Assembly: GCA_026984415.1 (NCBI GenBank)
Contig: JALSSE010000033.1
Location: 1 to 22,947 of the forward strand
Direction of reading: 5' to 3'
Length of the DNA: 22,947 bases
From: Hydrogenothermaceae bacterium
GTDB taxonomy: Bacteria > Aquificota > Aquificae > Hydrogenothermales > Hydrogenothermaceae
Below are positions 1 to 8,539 of the stretch, one piece after another (the stretch's first letter is position 1; each line of letters begins with the position of its first letter). The translations under genes and the position numbers were made by a program. The notes under the pieces are model-generated. The model ran no database searches and was not told where the DNA came from. It saw only the letters and a program-made list of their open reading frames with translations.

Positions 1-2
1 AT

Positions 3-1371
3 ACAGATAGTATAATAAGTCACTATAACGGAAAACCTTCAGTTCTATTTCAATTTTATCCTCAAAAACACTTTTTCTATGCTGGAGATGATTACATTTT
101 TAATTTATTTAAAAGCAAAGGGAAAGAATTAACGTTATACATGTTTCCTCCTTTTGAAGGAGACTGGGAATATTTTTCAGGATACGATGGGAACAAAAAT
201 GAGATATGGAAACCATTCAAAAAAATAGAAAAAATTATATTGAGAAAACCTACTGAAAAAGAACTAAAAAAAGCAAAAGAAATATTAACAAAGCTAAAAA
301 ATGTCAATTCAATTTCTGAAGGGAATAAGCTATTAAACAATCTAAAAAAGTTAGAAAATAACTTAATTTACACAGAAAAAAGGTATTACAAAATAGAAGG
401 AGAACCAATTCAGAAAAAGGAAATAAACGGAGTTAAAACTTTCTGGATAAGAACAAAACTAAAAAATTTCCCAATAAAAGCAAAAAATGAATTCAGCATT
501 TACGGAATTTCAGGAATAGATACACTTTTTTATAATGATATTCCTTTAAGCATAGAGGATTTATTAAAAAATAAAGAAATTTTACCGTTTGGAACTGAAC
601 CAAAGGTTGGAGATACATTTTATCTTGCTTCAGATGAAGCTTTTTCAAAAAGGAATGGAAACATAAAAATAACTTTTAGCTTCAGTTCAGATTCTTTTTT
701 TTCAAAATATCTTTATAAAAACGAGTATAAAAATACAAATATTTCCTGGGAATACTGGAATGGAAAAAGCTGGAAAAGTCTAAATCCTGAAATAACTGTA
801 CTCAACAAAAACAAAGTAGAAATATTACAGTTTTTATCCCCTTCAGATATTTCAAAAACAGAAGTAAACGGAGAAAAACATTACTGGATAAGAGCAAGAA
901 TAACAGGCTTAAGCTACGGCAATTATGAAGTAGTTAACAATCAGGTACAACCTAATTTCTACCCTCCAAAATTAAAAAACATAAAAATAGATTTTAGTTT
1001 AGAAAACTCTTCACCAGAATATTCTTTTAATTATAACAACCTTGAATTTGAAGAAGTTAAAGAAATAATAAAAAATCCGTACAAACCTATACCAGATGAA
1101 AATCCATCTATTTACTTAGGTTTTGATTCTGATTTTGGAGAAGGAAATATAAATCTATTTTTTTCACTAAAAAATCCAAACTGGAACGAAAGTAAATATT
1201 TAATATGGAAACACTGGGATGGAAAAATATGGAAAGAATTATCTGTTAAAGATAAAACACAAAATCTGAGAGAAAGCGGAATATTCCAATTTATATCTCC
1301 TAAAGATATACAAAAAACAATTAAATTTGGAGAAGAGCTTTACTGGTTAAAACTTGAAATTATTGAAAAAT
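3..1371 (+). repeat. Three tandem beta modules inside the first baseplate gene
   Basis: Reading the protein shows one module type three times. Each has a 'FYxGxDxxF' or 'YLxxDxxF' opening strand, a Trp-rich 'WxYWNGKxW' centre and a 'YWIRxxI' end. Centres lie near 162-213 (WEYFSGYDGNKNEIW), 741-783 (WEYWNGKSWKSL) and 1198-1240 (IWKHWDGKIWKEL); ends lie near 445-470, 875-910 and 1336-1365. The first module is cut by the window edge. The paralogue that follows has only one such module. These are protein-level repeats, not DNA repeats; they probably form surface-exposed beta domains on the baseplate. Confidence 0.62.
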
Positions 1372-2633
1372 ACAAACCTAAAAAAGAAGAAAAAAAATTA
1401 GAACAGTCTAACTCCATAAAAACAGAAACAAACAGATGTATAAAAACATTAAACATCTTAGAGAATATTTTTGAAGCAGATAGTAAAAATGAAAAAATCA
1501 CCCTGTATGGAATATATCCAAATACAGTTTATGCTTTTCAAAAGGAAACAGTAAAAAACGAAATATTAGGCTCAAGTGATGGTTCTCCAAACCAATCTTT
1601 TAATCTAAAACATAAACCTGTTATTGATGTTGAAATCTGGGTAAAAGAACAAATCAAACCAGAAGATAAAAGTACTAAATATTTTCAAGAAAAAAACTAT
1701 TTCTGGGTACTGTGGGAAGAAATAGATGATTTAGATTTTTCCTGTGAAAAATGCAGACAATATTCAGTAGATAGGGTTTCAGGTGAAATCTTATTTGGAA
1801 ATGGAATAAATGGTAAAATTCCACCAAAAGGTAAGGACAATATAAAAGCAAATTACACAACAGGAGGAGGAATTAAAGGAAATCTACCAGTTAAAGAAAT
1901 TAACAGACTTGTTTCATCTATTTCGTATATAGATAAAGTTTACAATATAGAGAAAGCCAGTGGAGGCTCAGAACCAGAGAATAAAAATGACATATTAAAA
2001 AGGGTTCCTAAAACATTAAGACATAGAGAAAAAGCTATAAATTCTTTTGATTTTGAAAATTTAGTAAAAGAAGCATCAACAAATATTGCAAAACTAAAAA
2101 TCATCCCAAAGCTAAACAACAAAGGCATTTACCAAACAGGATGGATTACAGTTGTTATCTTTCCAATTTCAGAAGAAAAAGAACCAGAATTATCAAAAGG
2201 TTTAATAAAAAATATTGAAAACTATATGAAACAAAAGCTTCCTATTACCACAAAATTTCAGGTTATTCCGCCAGTTTATGGGAAAATAAATGTTAGCTTA
2301 ACTATTTTTATAAAAGATTTCAGTAAATTCTCAAAAGTCAAAGATAGTGTAAAACAAAAATTAGAACAATTTTTAAATCCAATTACAGGAAATATTAACG
2401 GAAATGGATGGGAATTTGGCGAAATACCTTGTTTCTCAGATTTTTTTACAGTTATAAACAGTGTTGAAGAAATAGAAAACATTGAGAACCTTCACATTTT
2501 TCTAAAAGTTAAAAACAACACTTTCTCAATAACATCTGACGAAACTTCACAGATAAAAGCACCTCCTCATCTACTTATTGTACCTGGTGAAATAGAGATA
2601 GAAATAAAAGGAGCAGAAAATGTCTATACCTAA
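3..2633 (+). CDS. Baseplate J/gp6-like protein of a contractile injection system, 5' end outside window
   Basis: This is a structural baseplate wedge protein of a phage-tail-like injection system, of the putative baseplate assembly type (TIGR02243-like, comparable to Afp11/12). The frame is open from base 3 with no stop, so the ATG at 141 is internal and the true start lies left of the window; 876 residues are visible. The first half carries three tandem beta modules with W-x-x-W-(N/D)-G-K-x-W signatures (see the repeat entry). The second half (about 1560-2630) is the baseplate core: 'SSDGSPNQSFNL', then 'GEILFGNGINGKIPPKG', a Gly-rich 'TTGGGIKGNLP', and near the end 'NPITGNINGNGWEFGE'. The same signatures recur in the next gene, so the two are paralogues. 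Its last 14 bases overlap the next gene, which suggests translational coupling. Family assignment is confident; the exact wedge position is inferred. Confidence 0.88.
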   Translation, partial: TDSIISHYNGKPSVLFQFYPQKHFFYAGDDYIFNLFKSKGKELTLYMFPPFEGDWEYFSGYDGNKNEIWKPFKKIEKIILRKPTEKELKKAKEILTKLKNVNSISEGNKLLNNLKKLENNLIYTEKRYYKIEGEPIQKKEINGVKTFWIRTKLKNFPIKAKNEFSIYGISGIDTLFYNDIPLSIEDLLKNKEILPFGTEPKVGDTFYLASDEAFSKRNGNIKITFSFSSDSFFSKYLYKNEYKNTNISWEYWNGKSWKSLNPEITVLNKNKVEILQFLSPSDISKTEVNGEKHYWIRARITGLSYGNYEVVNNQVQPNFYPPKLKNIKIDFSLENSSPEYSFNYNNLEFEEVKEIIKNPYKPIPDENPSIYLGFDSDFGEGNINLFFSLKNPNWNESKYLIWKHWDGKIWKELSVKDKTQNLRESGIFQFISPKDIQKTIKFGEELYWLKLEIIEKYKPKKEEKKLEQSNSIKTETNRCIKTLNILENIFEADSKNEKITLYGIYPNTVYAFQKETVKNEILGSSDGSPNQSFNLKHKPVIDVEIWVKEQIKPEDKSTKYFQEKNYFWVLWEEIDDLDFSCEKCRQYSVDRVSGEILFGNGINGKIPPKGKDNIKANYTTGGGIKGNLPVKEINRLVSSISYIDKVYNIEKASGGSEPENKNDILKRVPKTLRHREKAINSFDFENLVKEASTNIAKLKIIPKLNNKGIYQTGWITVVIFPISEEKEPELSKGLIKNIENYMKQKLPITTKFQVIPPVYGKINVSLTIFIKDFSKFSKVKDSVKQKLEQFLNPITGNINGNGWEFGEIPCFSDFFTVINSVEEIENIENLHIFLKVKNNTFSITSDETSQIKAPPHLLIVPGEIEIEIKGAENVYT

Positions 2634-4497
2634 AAATATACTGGATAATAAAGAATTTAAAGATTTTATGGATGAAGCAAAAGCAAAAATCCCTGCACTG
2701 TCAGTTGAATGGACTGATTTCAATATAACAGACCCAGGAATAACAATATTAGAAATTTTAGCATGGTCTCAGGATATAAATATTTACAAACTAAGTAAAA
2801 TTACAGAAAAACATCTCTATAAATATTTAAATCTTTTAAACACTACCCCAGAGCCAGCAAATCCATCAAGTACAATGATTACAATTAAATCTGATAAATT
2901 TTTAACTATTCCTGAAAACACTGAGATAAAATGTATTTCTTCAGGAAAATTCGTTAGTTTTATTACTACACAGGAAACAAAAATTCAAAATTCTGAAATA
3001 AAAAAACTGATATTTAATAACGAAAGAGGGTTAAACGAATACAGTTTAAACAAATCAAGTTCACTTCCAGAGTATTTCTATCTTTTTGGAGAAGAAACAA
3101 AAAGGAATAACCTTTTTTATATTGGATTTAATAAACCTTTAAAAGACACCTTCAGTATTGGAATAGAACTCTATGAGGAAGACCTTCCTGAAAAGAGTTT
3201 CCACAACAAAGAAAAAATAAATTTCATACCAGATGTAGAAATAGAATGGAGCTACTGGGATGGAAAAAACTGGGAAACTTTAGAAATAATAAAGGACAAC
3301 ACAAACAAATTTTATAAATCTGGAACAGTAATACTATCACTGGAAAAAAAGATAGAAATGAAACTTAAGAAAATACCTGTAAATTCTAAGGAACAGTTTT
3401 ATTTCTTAAAATGTAAATTAAAAAAGCCAGATTATGAAATATCACCAAGGGTTAAGGCAATTTTTATAAATGCTGTTAATGTAATCCAAAAAGAAAAACA
3501 TGAAAATGAAAATTTAGGGAAAAGTAATGGCTTTCCAAATCAAATCTTCTTTTTGAAAAATACTCCCGTAACATCTGATGAGGTTGTAATTAAAGTAAAT
3601 GGAGAAATATGGAAAGAAACAAAAGATTTAAAACACCACTCACATAAAGAAAAAGTTTTTTATATAAACAGAAATATAGGTGAAATTCAATTTGGAGATA
3701 ACATCAACGGGAAAGTACCTTCCCCATATTCAGAAATAACTGCAACGTACTTCTCAACATTAGGAGAAGAAGGAAATATAAACGAAGGAAGTCTATGGAA
3801 AAGTGATATAGACAACATAAAAATATCAAATCCTTTCCCAGCAAAAAAAGGAAAAAACCCTGAAACTCTAAAAGAAGCTTTTTTAAAGGTGAAGAAAGAC
3901 CTAAAAATTCCATACCAATGCGTAACAGCTGAAGATTTTGAATATATTGCCTTAAATACTCCTGATTTAAGAGTTGCAAGGGCAAAAGCCTATCAGGTTG
4001 ATAATAAAAATCTTGTTAATGTTATTGTTGTTCCTTTTTCTTTTAAAAGAAAACCTTATCCAAGTAAAAACTTTATAAAGACTGTATGTATTCATATTGA
4101 GAAGCACAGGTTAATTACAACAGATGTTAATGTTATTCCCCCTGAATATGCAGAAATTTCAACTTCAGCCAATATAAAAGTGAAGGAAGATTTTAATACA
4201 GAAACCGTTTTAAATACAGCCTATGAAAATTTAGAAAAATTTTTCAATCCAGTTTTTGGATGGAAAAATGGAAAAGGCTGGAAGTTTGGTTATCCTGTTT
4301 ATCTTTCAGATATATACGAAATTCTGGAAAATACAGAAGGAATTGAGTGTGTATTTAATCTTCAGGTTTCATCAAAAGGTGCATTCCTGAGATATGAAAA
4401 AGGAAATATTATTTTAAAACCCTATGCCTTAACAGTTTCTGGAAAACACAACTTAACTGTAATACCTTCTTATGAAGAATGTAGGAGTTCACAATGA
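2620..4497 (+). CDS. Second baseplate J/gp6-like protein
   Basis: A 625-residue baseplate wedge protein of the same family as the preceding gene. The N-terminus carries the family signature 'VEWTDFNITDPGITILEIL' (about residues 29-47), followed by a helical stretch. One Trp-rich beta module (WSYWDGKNWETL, about residues 206-217) follows. The baseplate core has 'SNGFPNQIFFLKNTPV', 'GEIQFGDNINGKVPSP' and, close to the end, 'FNPVFGWKNGKGWKFG'. The start at 2620 is preceded by AAGGAG (2608-2613) at normal spacing and overlaps the end of the upstream gene. The gene also overlaps its downstream neighbour by ATGA. In known eCIS loci two such paralogues sit side by side and build the baseplate wedge; that role here is inferred from homology and context. 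Confidence 0.9.
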   Translation: MSIPKNILDNKEFKDFMDEAKAKIPALSVEWTDFNITDPGITILEILAWSQDINIYKLSKITEKHLYKYLNLLNTTPEPANPSSTMITIKSDKFLTIPENTEIKCISSGKFVSFITTQETKIQNSEIKKLIFNNERGLNEYSLNKSSSLPEYFYLFGEETKRNNLFYIGFNKPLKDTFSIGIELYEEDLPEKSFHNKEKINFIPDVEIEWSYWDGKNWETLEIIKDNTNKFYKSGTVILSLEKKIEMKLKKIPVNSKEQFYFLKCKLKKPDYEISPRVKAIFINAVNVIQKEKHENENLGKSNGFPNQIFFLKNTPVTSDEVVIKVNGEIWKETKDLKHHSHKEKVFYINRNIGEIQFGDNINGKVPSPYSEITATYFSTLGEEGNINEGSLWKSDIDNIKISNPFPAKKGKNPETLKEAFLKVKKDLKIPYQCVTAEDFEYIALNTPDLRVARAKAYQVDNKNLVNVIVVPFSFKRKPYPSKNFIKTVCIHIEKHRLITTDVNVIPPEYAEISTSANIKVKEDFNTETVLNTAYENLEKFFNPVFGWKNGKGWKFGYPVYLSDIYEILENTEGIECVFNLQVSSKGAFLRYEKGNIILKPYALTVSGKHNLTVIPSYEECRSSQ

Positions 4498-6404
4498 AAA
4501 TAAAAAAACCTGTATTTCTTATTTCTTATCCTTCAGATTTAAAGGAAAGTGAGTATAAAAATTTATTTATAAATTCTAAAAAAGAAAAAGCTGAGCTATT
4601 TTACACATTTGGACATTTTAATGAAATTGAAATAAAAGGTAAATGGAATAACATAATCACTTTTTCTGTTTCTGAAAACTGCCCTGTAGTTTATTTAATA
4701 GACAAAGATTTCCATATATGGAAATACGATTTTATTAACAGAACTTCTGAAAAAATAAATAAAATTGTATCAGGAACATTTAAAAACATAAAAGATTGCG
4801 AAACAACAAAAAACCTTCTTATCATCGCTGATGAAGATAAAATACAGGCTTTTTCTACCATTACCTGGCAAATTTTATGGGAAATTAAAGACGGAATAGA
4901 CAGTAATAAAAAACCATTTAAACCTGAAAAAGAAACAGATTATAAATTCAAACCTATCAAAGTAAGAGCAACAAATGAATTTATTTATGTTTATGAACAG
5001 TACAGAAAAAGGATTTTAAAATTTAATTTAGGAGGTGAGTTCGTCAATGTTATTACAGAAAACACCCAAATAATAGATTTGGCAGTTTTTAATGACAACA
5101 TTTTTATAATAAAACAAACTGATATTCCAGAATATCTAAAATTACCAGAAAACACAACTATAAACTCTGCTGATTTTGATAACTATTTACATCTTTACAT
5201 TGGAACAAACTATTTTGATGATGAACAGGGAAGCATTTTTATTTTAGACAAAGAAAAAAAACACGTAGACAACCTTACATCTTACAAAAAAGAAGTAAAA
5301 AAGTTAATTATTGATGGCAAAAACAGATTGTATGTTCTTGGAAAAATAGATAATAAAACAGTTTTATCAATTTTCAAATCTGAAAAAATTTACAACCAGA
5401 ATGGAGAATCAATTTTTACCTTTGATAGCACAATTCCAGATTGTCAGTGGCACAGGTTAGTTTTAGACTGTGAAATTCCAAAAGGAACTAACTTGACTGT
5501 TATTTTATATGCAGACGATGATAAAAACCAATCAATCAAAAAAATAGACACTAAAGGAATTTCCTTCCAAAATCCAACAGATATCTATATTCCTGATAAT
5601 TTCAAAGGACAGTACCTTTCAGTAAAACTGAAATTCCAATCGGATTTTACTAAAAAAAATTCACCTGTACTTAACTCAATAAAAGCCATATTCCCACGGA
5701 AAACCTATTTAGACTATCTTCCTGCCTTTTATCAAGAAAACAAAGAAACAAAAAAAATATTGGAAAGGTATCTTTCTATTTTCCAGACTTTAAACGAAGA
5801 AATTGAAAAAGAAATATTAAATACTCCTTATCTTATTGACCCTTTAACCACAAATCCAGAATTTTTAAACTGGCTATCAGGCTGGTTAGGGATAATAAGA
5901 GATGAAAACCTTGATACGAACAAATGGAGAATTTTCCTGAACAATGCCTACTCCTTTTATAAGAAAAGGGGAACAAAAGAAGGAATTAAAGAAGTTTTAA
6001 GAATACTCCTGAACGAAGAACCAATAATAGTTGAACCTTTTCAAATAAAGCAGTGTGGAGGACAGCTTTTTGAATTTAAAAATCCAGAACAGGAAATAGA
6101 TGATTTTACATTTTGTATTTTTCTAAAACCAGAAAAAGAAAAATCAGAAAATTATTTCCAAACAGTTAAAAAGATTATCAACACATGGAAACCTGCCTAT
6201 ACAGAAGCAAAAGTTGTACAGTTAAAAAATATGATTCTATTGGGAGCATTTACAGGATTAGGAATAAACAGCTACCTTTATGAACCTCAACCTTTAGCTG
6301 GATTAGCAGTAATTCCATTTGACACAGTTTTAACAGATACAGAGGAAAATTTACAAATAGAAATTCATTCCCGTTTAGGCGTAGATTCAAACCTTAAATT
6401 TTAA
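4494..6404 (+). CDS. Tail/baseplate protein: beta-propeller-like N-terminus plus gpI/TIGR02242-like C-terminus
   Basis: A 636-residue protein. Residues from about 30 to 300 look like repeated beta blades (NHL/propeller style), with recurring patterns such as 'LLIIADEDKIQAF' and 'DLAVFNDNIFIIK'. A linker contains 'WHRLVLDCEIPKGTNL', and 'YLDYLPAFYQEN' (about residue 405) introduces the conserved helical tail domain. That domain continues with 'NPEFLNWLSGWLGI' and 'YSFYKKRGTKEGIKEVL', the hallmark of TIGR02242 / phage P2 gpI-type tail proteins. In phage tails gpI joins the baseplate wedge to the fibres, so a baseplate-periphery role is likely. The start is an ATGA overlap with the preceding stop, and AGGAG lies just upstream. 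The C-terminal 70 residues are hydrophobic and match no domain I recognise. The propeller call rests on pattern only. Confidence 0.87.
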   Translation: MKIKKPVFLISYPSDLKESEYKNLFINSKKEKAELFYTFGHFNEIEIKGKWNNIITFSVSENCPVVYLIDKDFHIWKYDFINRTSEKINKIVSGTFKNIKDCETTKNLLIIADEDKIQAFSTITWQILWEIKDGIDSNKKPFKPEKETDYKFKPIKVRATNEFIYVYEQYRKRILKFNLGGEFVNVITENTQIIDLAVFNDNIFIIKQTDIPEYLKLPENTTINSADFDNYLHLYIGTNYFDDEQGSIFILDKEKKHVDNLTSYKKEVKKLIIDGKNRLYVLGKIDNKTVLSIFKSEKIYNQNGESIFTFDSTIPDCQWHRLVLDCEIPKGTNLTVILYADDDKNQSIKKIDTKGISFQNPTDIYIPDNFKGQYLSVKLKFQSDFTKKNSPVLNSIKAIFPRKTYLDYLPAFYQENKETKKILERYLSIFQTLNEEIEKEILNTPYLIDPLTTNPEFLNWLSGWLGIIRDENLDTNKWRIFLNNAYSFYKKRGTKEGIKEVLRILLNEEPIIVEPFQIKQCGGQLFEFKNPEQEIDDFTFCIFLKPEKEKSENYFQTVKKIINTWKPAYTEAKVVQLKNMILLGAFTGLGINSYLYEPQPLAGLAVIPFDTVLTDTEENLQIEIHSRLGVDSNLKF

Positions 6405-6422
6405 AAAAAGAGGAGGATTATC

Positions 6423-8504
6423 ATGTCAGAACAAAACTGCAAAAAAGAAATTCCAGCATTTGTAAGGAACAAATATTTTTATGGAAAACTCCTAACTGTA
6501 AGGGATTTTAATTTAGAGCAAGAATACTTTTTAAACAAAATCAGGTTTGCAAATAAAATGCTTCATGGTTATGGAACAGTTTGTGGATTAGAAGCATCTA
6601 TAGTTGTGGCAGATGAAAACAAGTTAGAAATATCACTTACTAAAGGTGTCGCTATAGACTGTTGTGGAAATGAAATAACAGTTATAGAAAACAATCCAGT
6701 AGAAGTGGAGAACTGGGATAAAGTTGATAAAAACAAGCCAATTTATATCTATTTAAAATATTCCGAATGTGAAACAGAACCAGTTGCCAGCATAAGTAGT
6801 TCATCAACCTGTGAAGAGGAATGCTGTAATAGTAGAATAAAAGAAACATTCAGTTTATATGCAACAAACGATGAACCAGAGTTAGACACAGTTTTTACAG
6901 TAGTTTCACATAAAGACAATACAACAGACATTTTAAATGAAATAAAAGAAAAATTTTATGAAAACAAAAAAACAAAATGTAGTGATTGCCAGGAAGAAGG
7001 TGTTTTAATTACAGTTTTAACCAAATCTGGAAATTCTTTTCAAATTGATAAAATAAAAGAGACAGAATTAAGACCTCTTATCTTTACAAATCCAATGTTA
7101 AGGGACTTAATTATCAGCCATAAATCAGATTTTGATAATCCCCATAAAACAACAGCTGAACAGATAGGAGCACTAAAAACAATAAATGGAATTGGAAATA
7201 CAGAAGAAAATAAAACTACAAACGTGAATATAGTATCAAATGATGCTACCATTGAAATAGAAGGGAACATAGAAGAAAACGAAATAGATTTGAAACTTTC
7301 ACCAACTCTCCAAAATCAGATATTAGATATCCAGAGATATCTGAAAAAGTTAGAAACTGTCTTTATGTATATAAGAGAAAGGGCTTTAAAATGTACAGTT
7401 ATTAACTTTAAATTAGCTGGCAACGAATTTAAAAATAAGATAGCTTTAGAAATATCTAAAGAAGCTAAAAAAGCAGTAGATGAAAAAATTTATGAAAATG
7501 AAGAATTATTTTTTAAAACTTTAAAATCTTTATCAAAAAAAGAAATGGATTTAGTAAATTCTTTAGAAGGTTCTGTAACTGAAAAAAGCCTAAAAGAATT
7601 ATCAATAACAATAGAAGAACTTATAGAGAATCTTAACAATGAAGATATTTTAAAAACCGCAACACTACAAGATGAAGTTTGCTTTTATCTACTTCAATTA
7701 GAAAAAATAAAAGAAGAAGAAACAATCTGTGAAAAAACCTTAAACTGCATAGAAGTTGCTTTTAGAAATGTATCAATAAAGTTCGGAAGTCAAACAGCAA
7801 AACAAATAGAACGGAAAATAGCAGAAGGTTTAGATAACAAAATCTGTAAAGATGAAAACAAAACAATACAATTAATAAAATCTTTAGCATTTAAAAACGT
7901 TTTAAAAGAGATTAAAGAAACAACAACAGAAAAAAGTTTGAAAAACTTAAAAAATGCAGTCAATCAATTAGATACTGCTCTTTCTGAGGGAACTTTTGAA
8001 GCAATTTTGAATACCCTATCTAATATATGTAATACAGCCTCTAAACTTGAAAAAATAAAATCAGTTACAGTTCCAGAATTAGTTGGTAAAAATGTGAATG
8101 AAGCCAAAAAAATAATTACAGAAGCAGGCTTATTAGTTGGAAATATAAGCAACAAAGTTGATTTAACAAAACCAATAGGAACTGTATTAAGTCAAAATCC
8201 AAAAGCAGGTATGAAAGTAAAACCAAATACCCCTGTTAACCTTGTGACTTCCAAAAAATTAGAAGTTATAACACCTCCTATTAATTTAGGAGGAACAGTA
8301 ATTGGTGGCGGAACAGTGTTTACCCCGAAAAAACTAACAGATGTTCCCGGTATTGGTTCCACTACAGCAAAAAAACTATCAAATGCAGGAATTAAGACAG
8401 CTAACGAACTTATAAACAAAAAACCTGAAGATATAGCAACTATTTTAGGAATAACTACTAAAAAAGCAGAAAAACTAATCAACAATGCGAAAAAAATACT
8501 ATAA
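6423..8504 (+). CDS. eCIS tail-associated protein with fibre motif, duplicated helical module, PASTA and HhH domains
   Basis: A 693-residue protein with a strong GAGGAGG site before its ATG. Residues 1-100 carry 'NKYFYGKLLTVRDFNLEQEY' and then 'MLHGYGTVCGLEA', a signature I associate with unnamed proteins at the end of eCIS baseplate operons. A Cys-rich loop (CEEECC) follows near residue 135. 'DFDNPHKTTAEQIGAL' (about residues 236-251) is typical of tail-fibre proteins. Residues 324-430 and 442-546 are a duplicated helical module. Residues about 548-611 form a PASTA domain (VPELVGKNVNEAKK, then GTVLSQNPKAG). After a Gly-rich linker, residues about 637-693 form a helix-hairpin-helix domain (LTDVPGIGSTTAKKL). 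PASTA domains commonly bind muropeptides or act as spacers. A surface-exposed fibre-like role is plausible but unproven. It is the last gene of the operon. Confidence 0.82.
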   Translation: MSEQNCKKEIPAFVRNKYFYGKLLTVRDFNLEQEYFLNKIRFANKMLHGYGTVCGLEASIVVADENKLEISLTKGVAIDCCGNEITVIENNPVEVENWDKVDKNKPIYIYLKYSECETEPVASISSSSTCEEECCNSRIKETFSLYATNDEPELDTVFTVVSHKDNTTDILNEIKEKFYENKKTKCSDCQEEGVLITVLTKSGNSFQIDKIKETELRPLIFTNPMLRDLIISHKSDFDNPHKTTAEQIGALKTINGIGNTEENKTTNVNIVSNDATIEIEGNIEENEIDLKLSPTLQNQILDIQRYLKKLETVFMYIRERALKCTVINFKLAGNEFKNKIALEISKEAKKAVDEKIYENEELFFKTLKSLSKKEMDLVNSLEGSVTEKSLKELSITIEELIENLNNEDILKTATLQDEVCFYLLQLEKIKEEETICEKTLNCIEVAFRNVSIKFGSQTAKQIERKIAEGLDNKICKDENKTIQLIKSLAFKNVLKEIKETTTEKSLKNLKNAVNQLDTALSEGTFEAILNTLSNICNTASKLEKIKSVTVPELVGKNVNEAKKIITEAGLLVGNISNKVDLTKPIGTVLSQNPKAGMKVKPNTPVNLVTSKKLEVITPPINLGGTVIGGGTVFTPKKLTDVPGIGSTTAKKLSNAGIKTANELINKKPEDIATILGITTKKAEKLINNAKKIL
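7392..8061 (+). repeat. Tandem protein-level duplication of a ~105-residue helical module
   Basis: Residues 324-430 and 442-546 of the tail-associated protein align almost end to end with a 2-residue gap. Both start with Cys, both contain 'KI' followed by an acidic/Asn cluster, then 'LKSLSKK' against 'IKSLAFK', 'TEKSLKEL' against 'TEKSLKNL', and both end in 'LEKIK'. The DNA has diverged, so the duplication is old. The likely fold is a helical bundle or coiled coil that acts as a stalk between the fibre-like N-terminus and the PASTA/HhH end. Confidence 0.66.
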
Positions 8505-8506
8505 AT

Positions 8507-8539
8507 AAACTTGCCTGCCTTTTTACAAAAGGGCAGGTT
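8507..8539. terminator. Hairpin between convergent genes, possible bidirectional terminator
   Basis: AACTTGCC (from 8508) can pair with GGCAGGTT (ending 8539). Alternatively CCTGCCTTTT pairs with AAAAGGGCAGG around a TAC loop with one bulged G. The hairpin lies between the stop of the tail-associated gene and the end of the recombinase gene, and covers the last recombinase codons. Neither side has a long T-run, so termination strength is uncertain. Confidence 0.42.

Noticed and set aside
141..143. ATG at 141 as the start of the first baseplate gene
   Set aside because: The frame is open back to base 3 and encodes a matching module strand (FYAGDDYIF), with no ribosome binding site before 141.
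8192..8485. 97-codon minus-strand open frame opposite the PASTA/HhH region
   Set aside because: It is the reverse shadow of a domain-supported gene and shows no own features.
1..8504. Ordinary prophage or type VI secretion system
   Set aside because: The paired TIGR02243-type baseplate proteins, the TIGR02242-type tail protein and the terminal eCIS signature fit a tail-like particle better. No capsid, terminase, lysis or Tss gene is present in the window, although genes further left cannot be judged.
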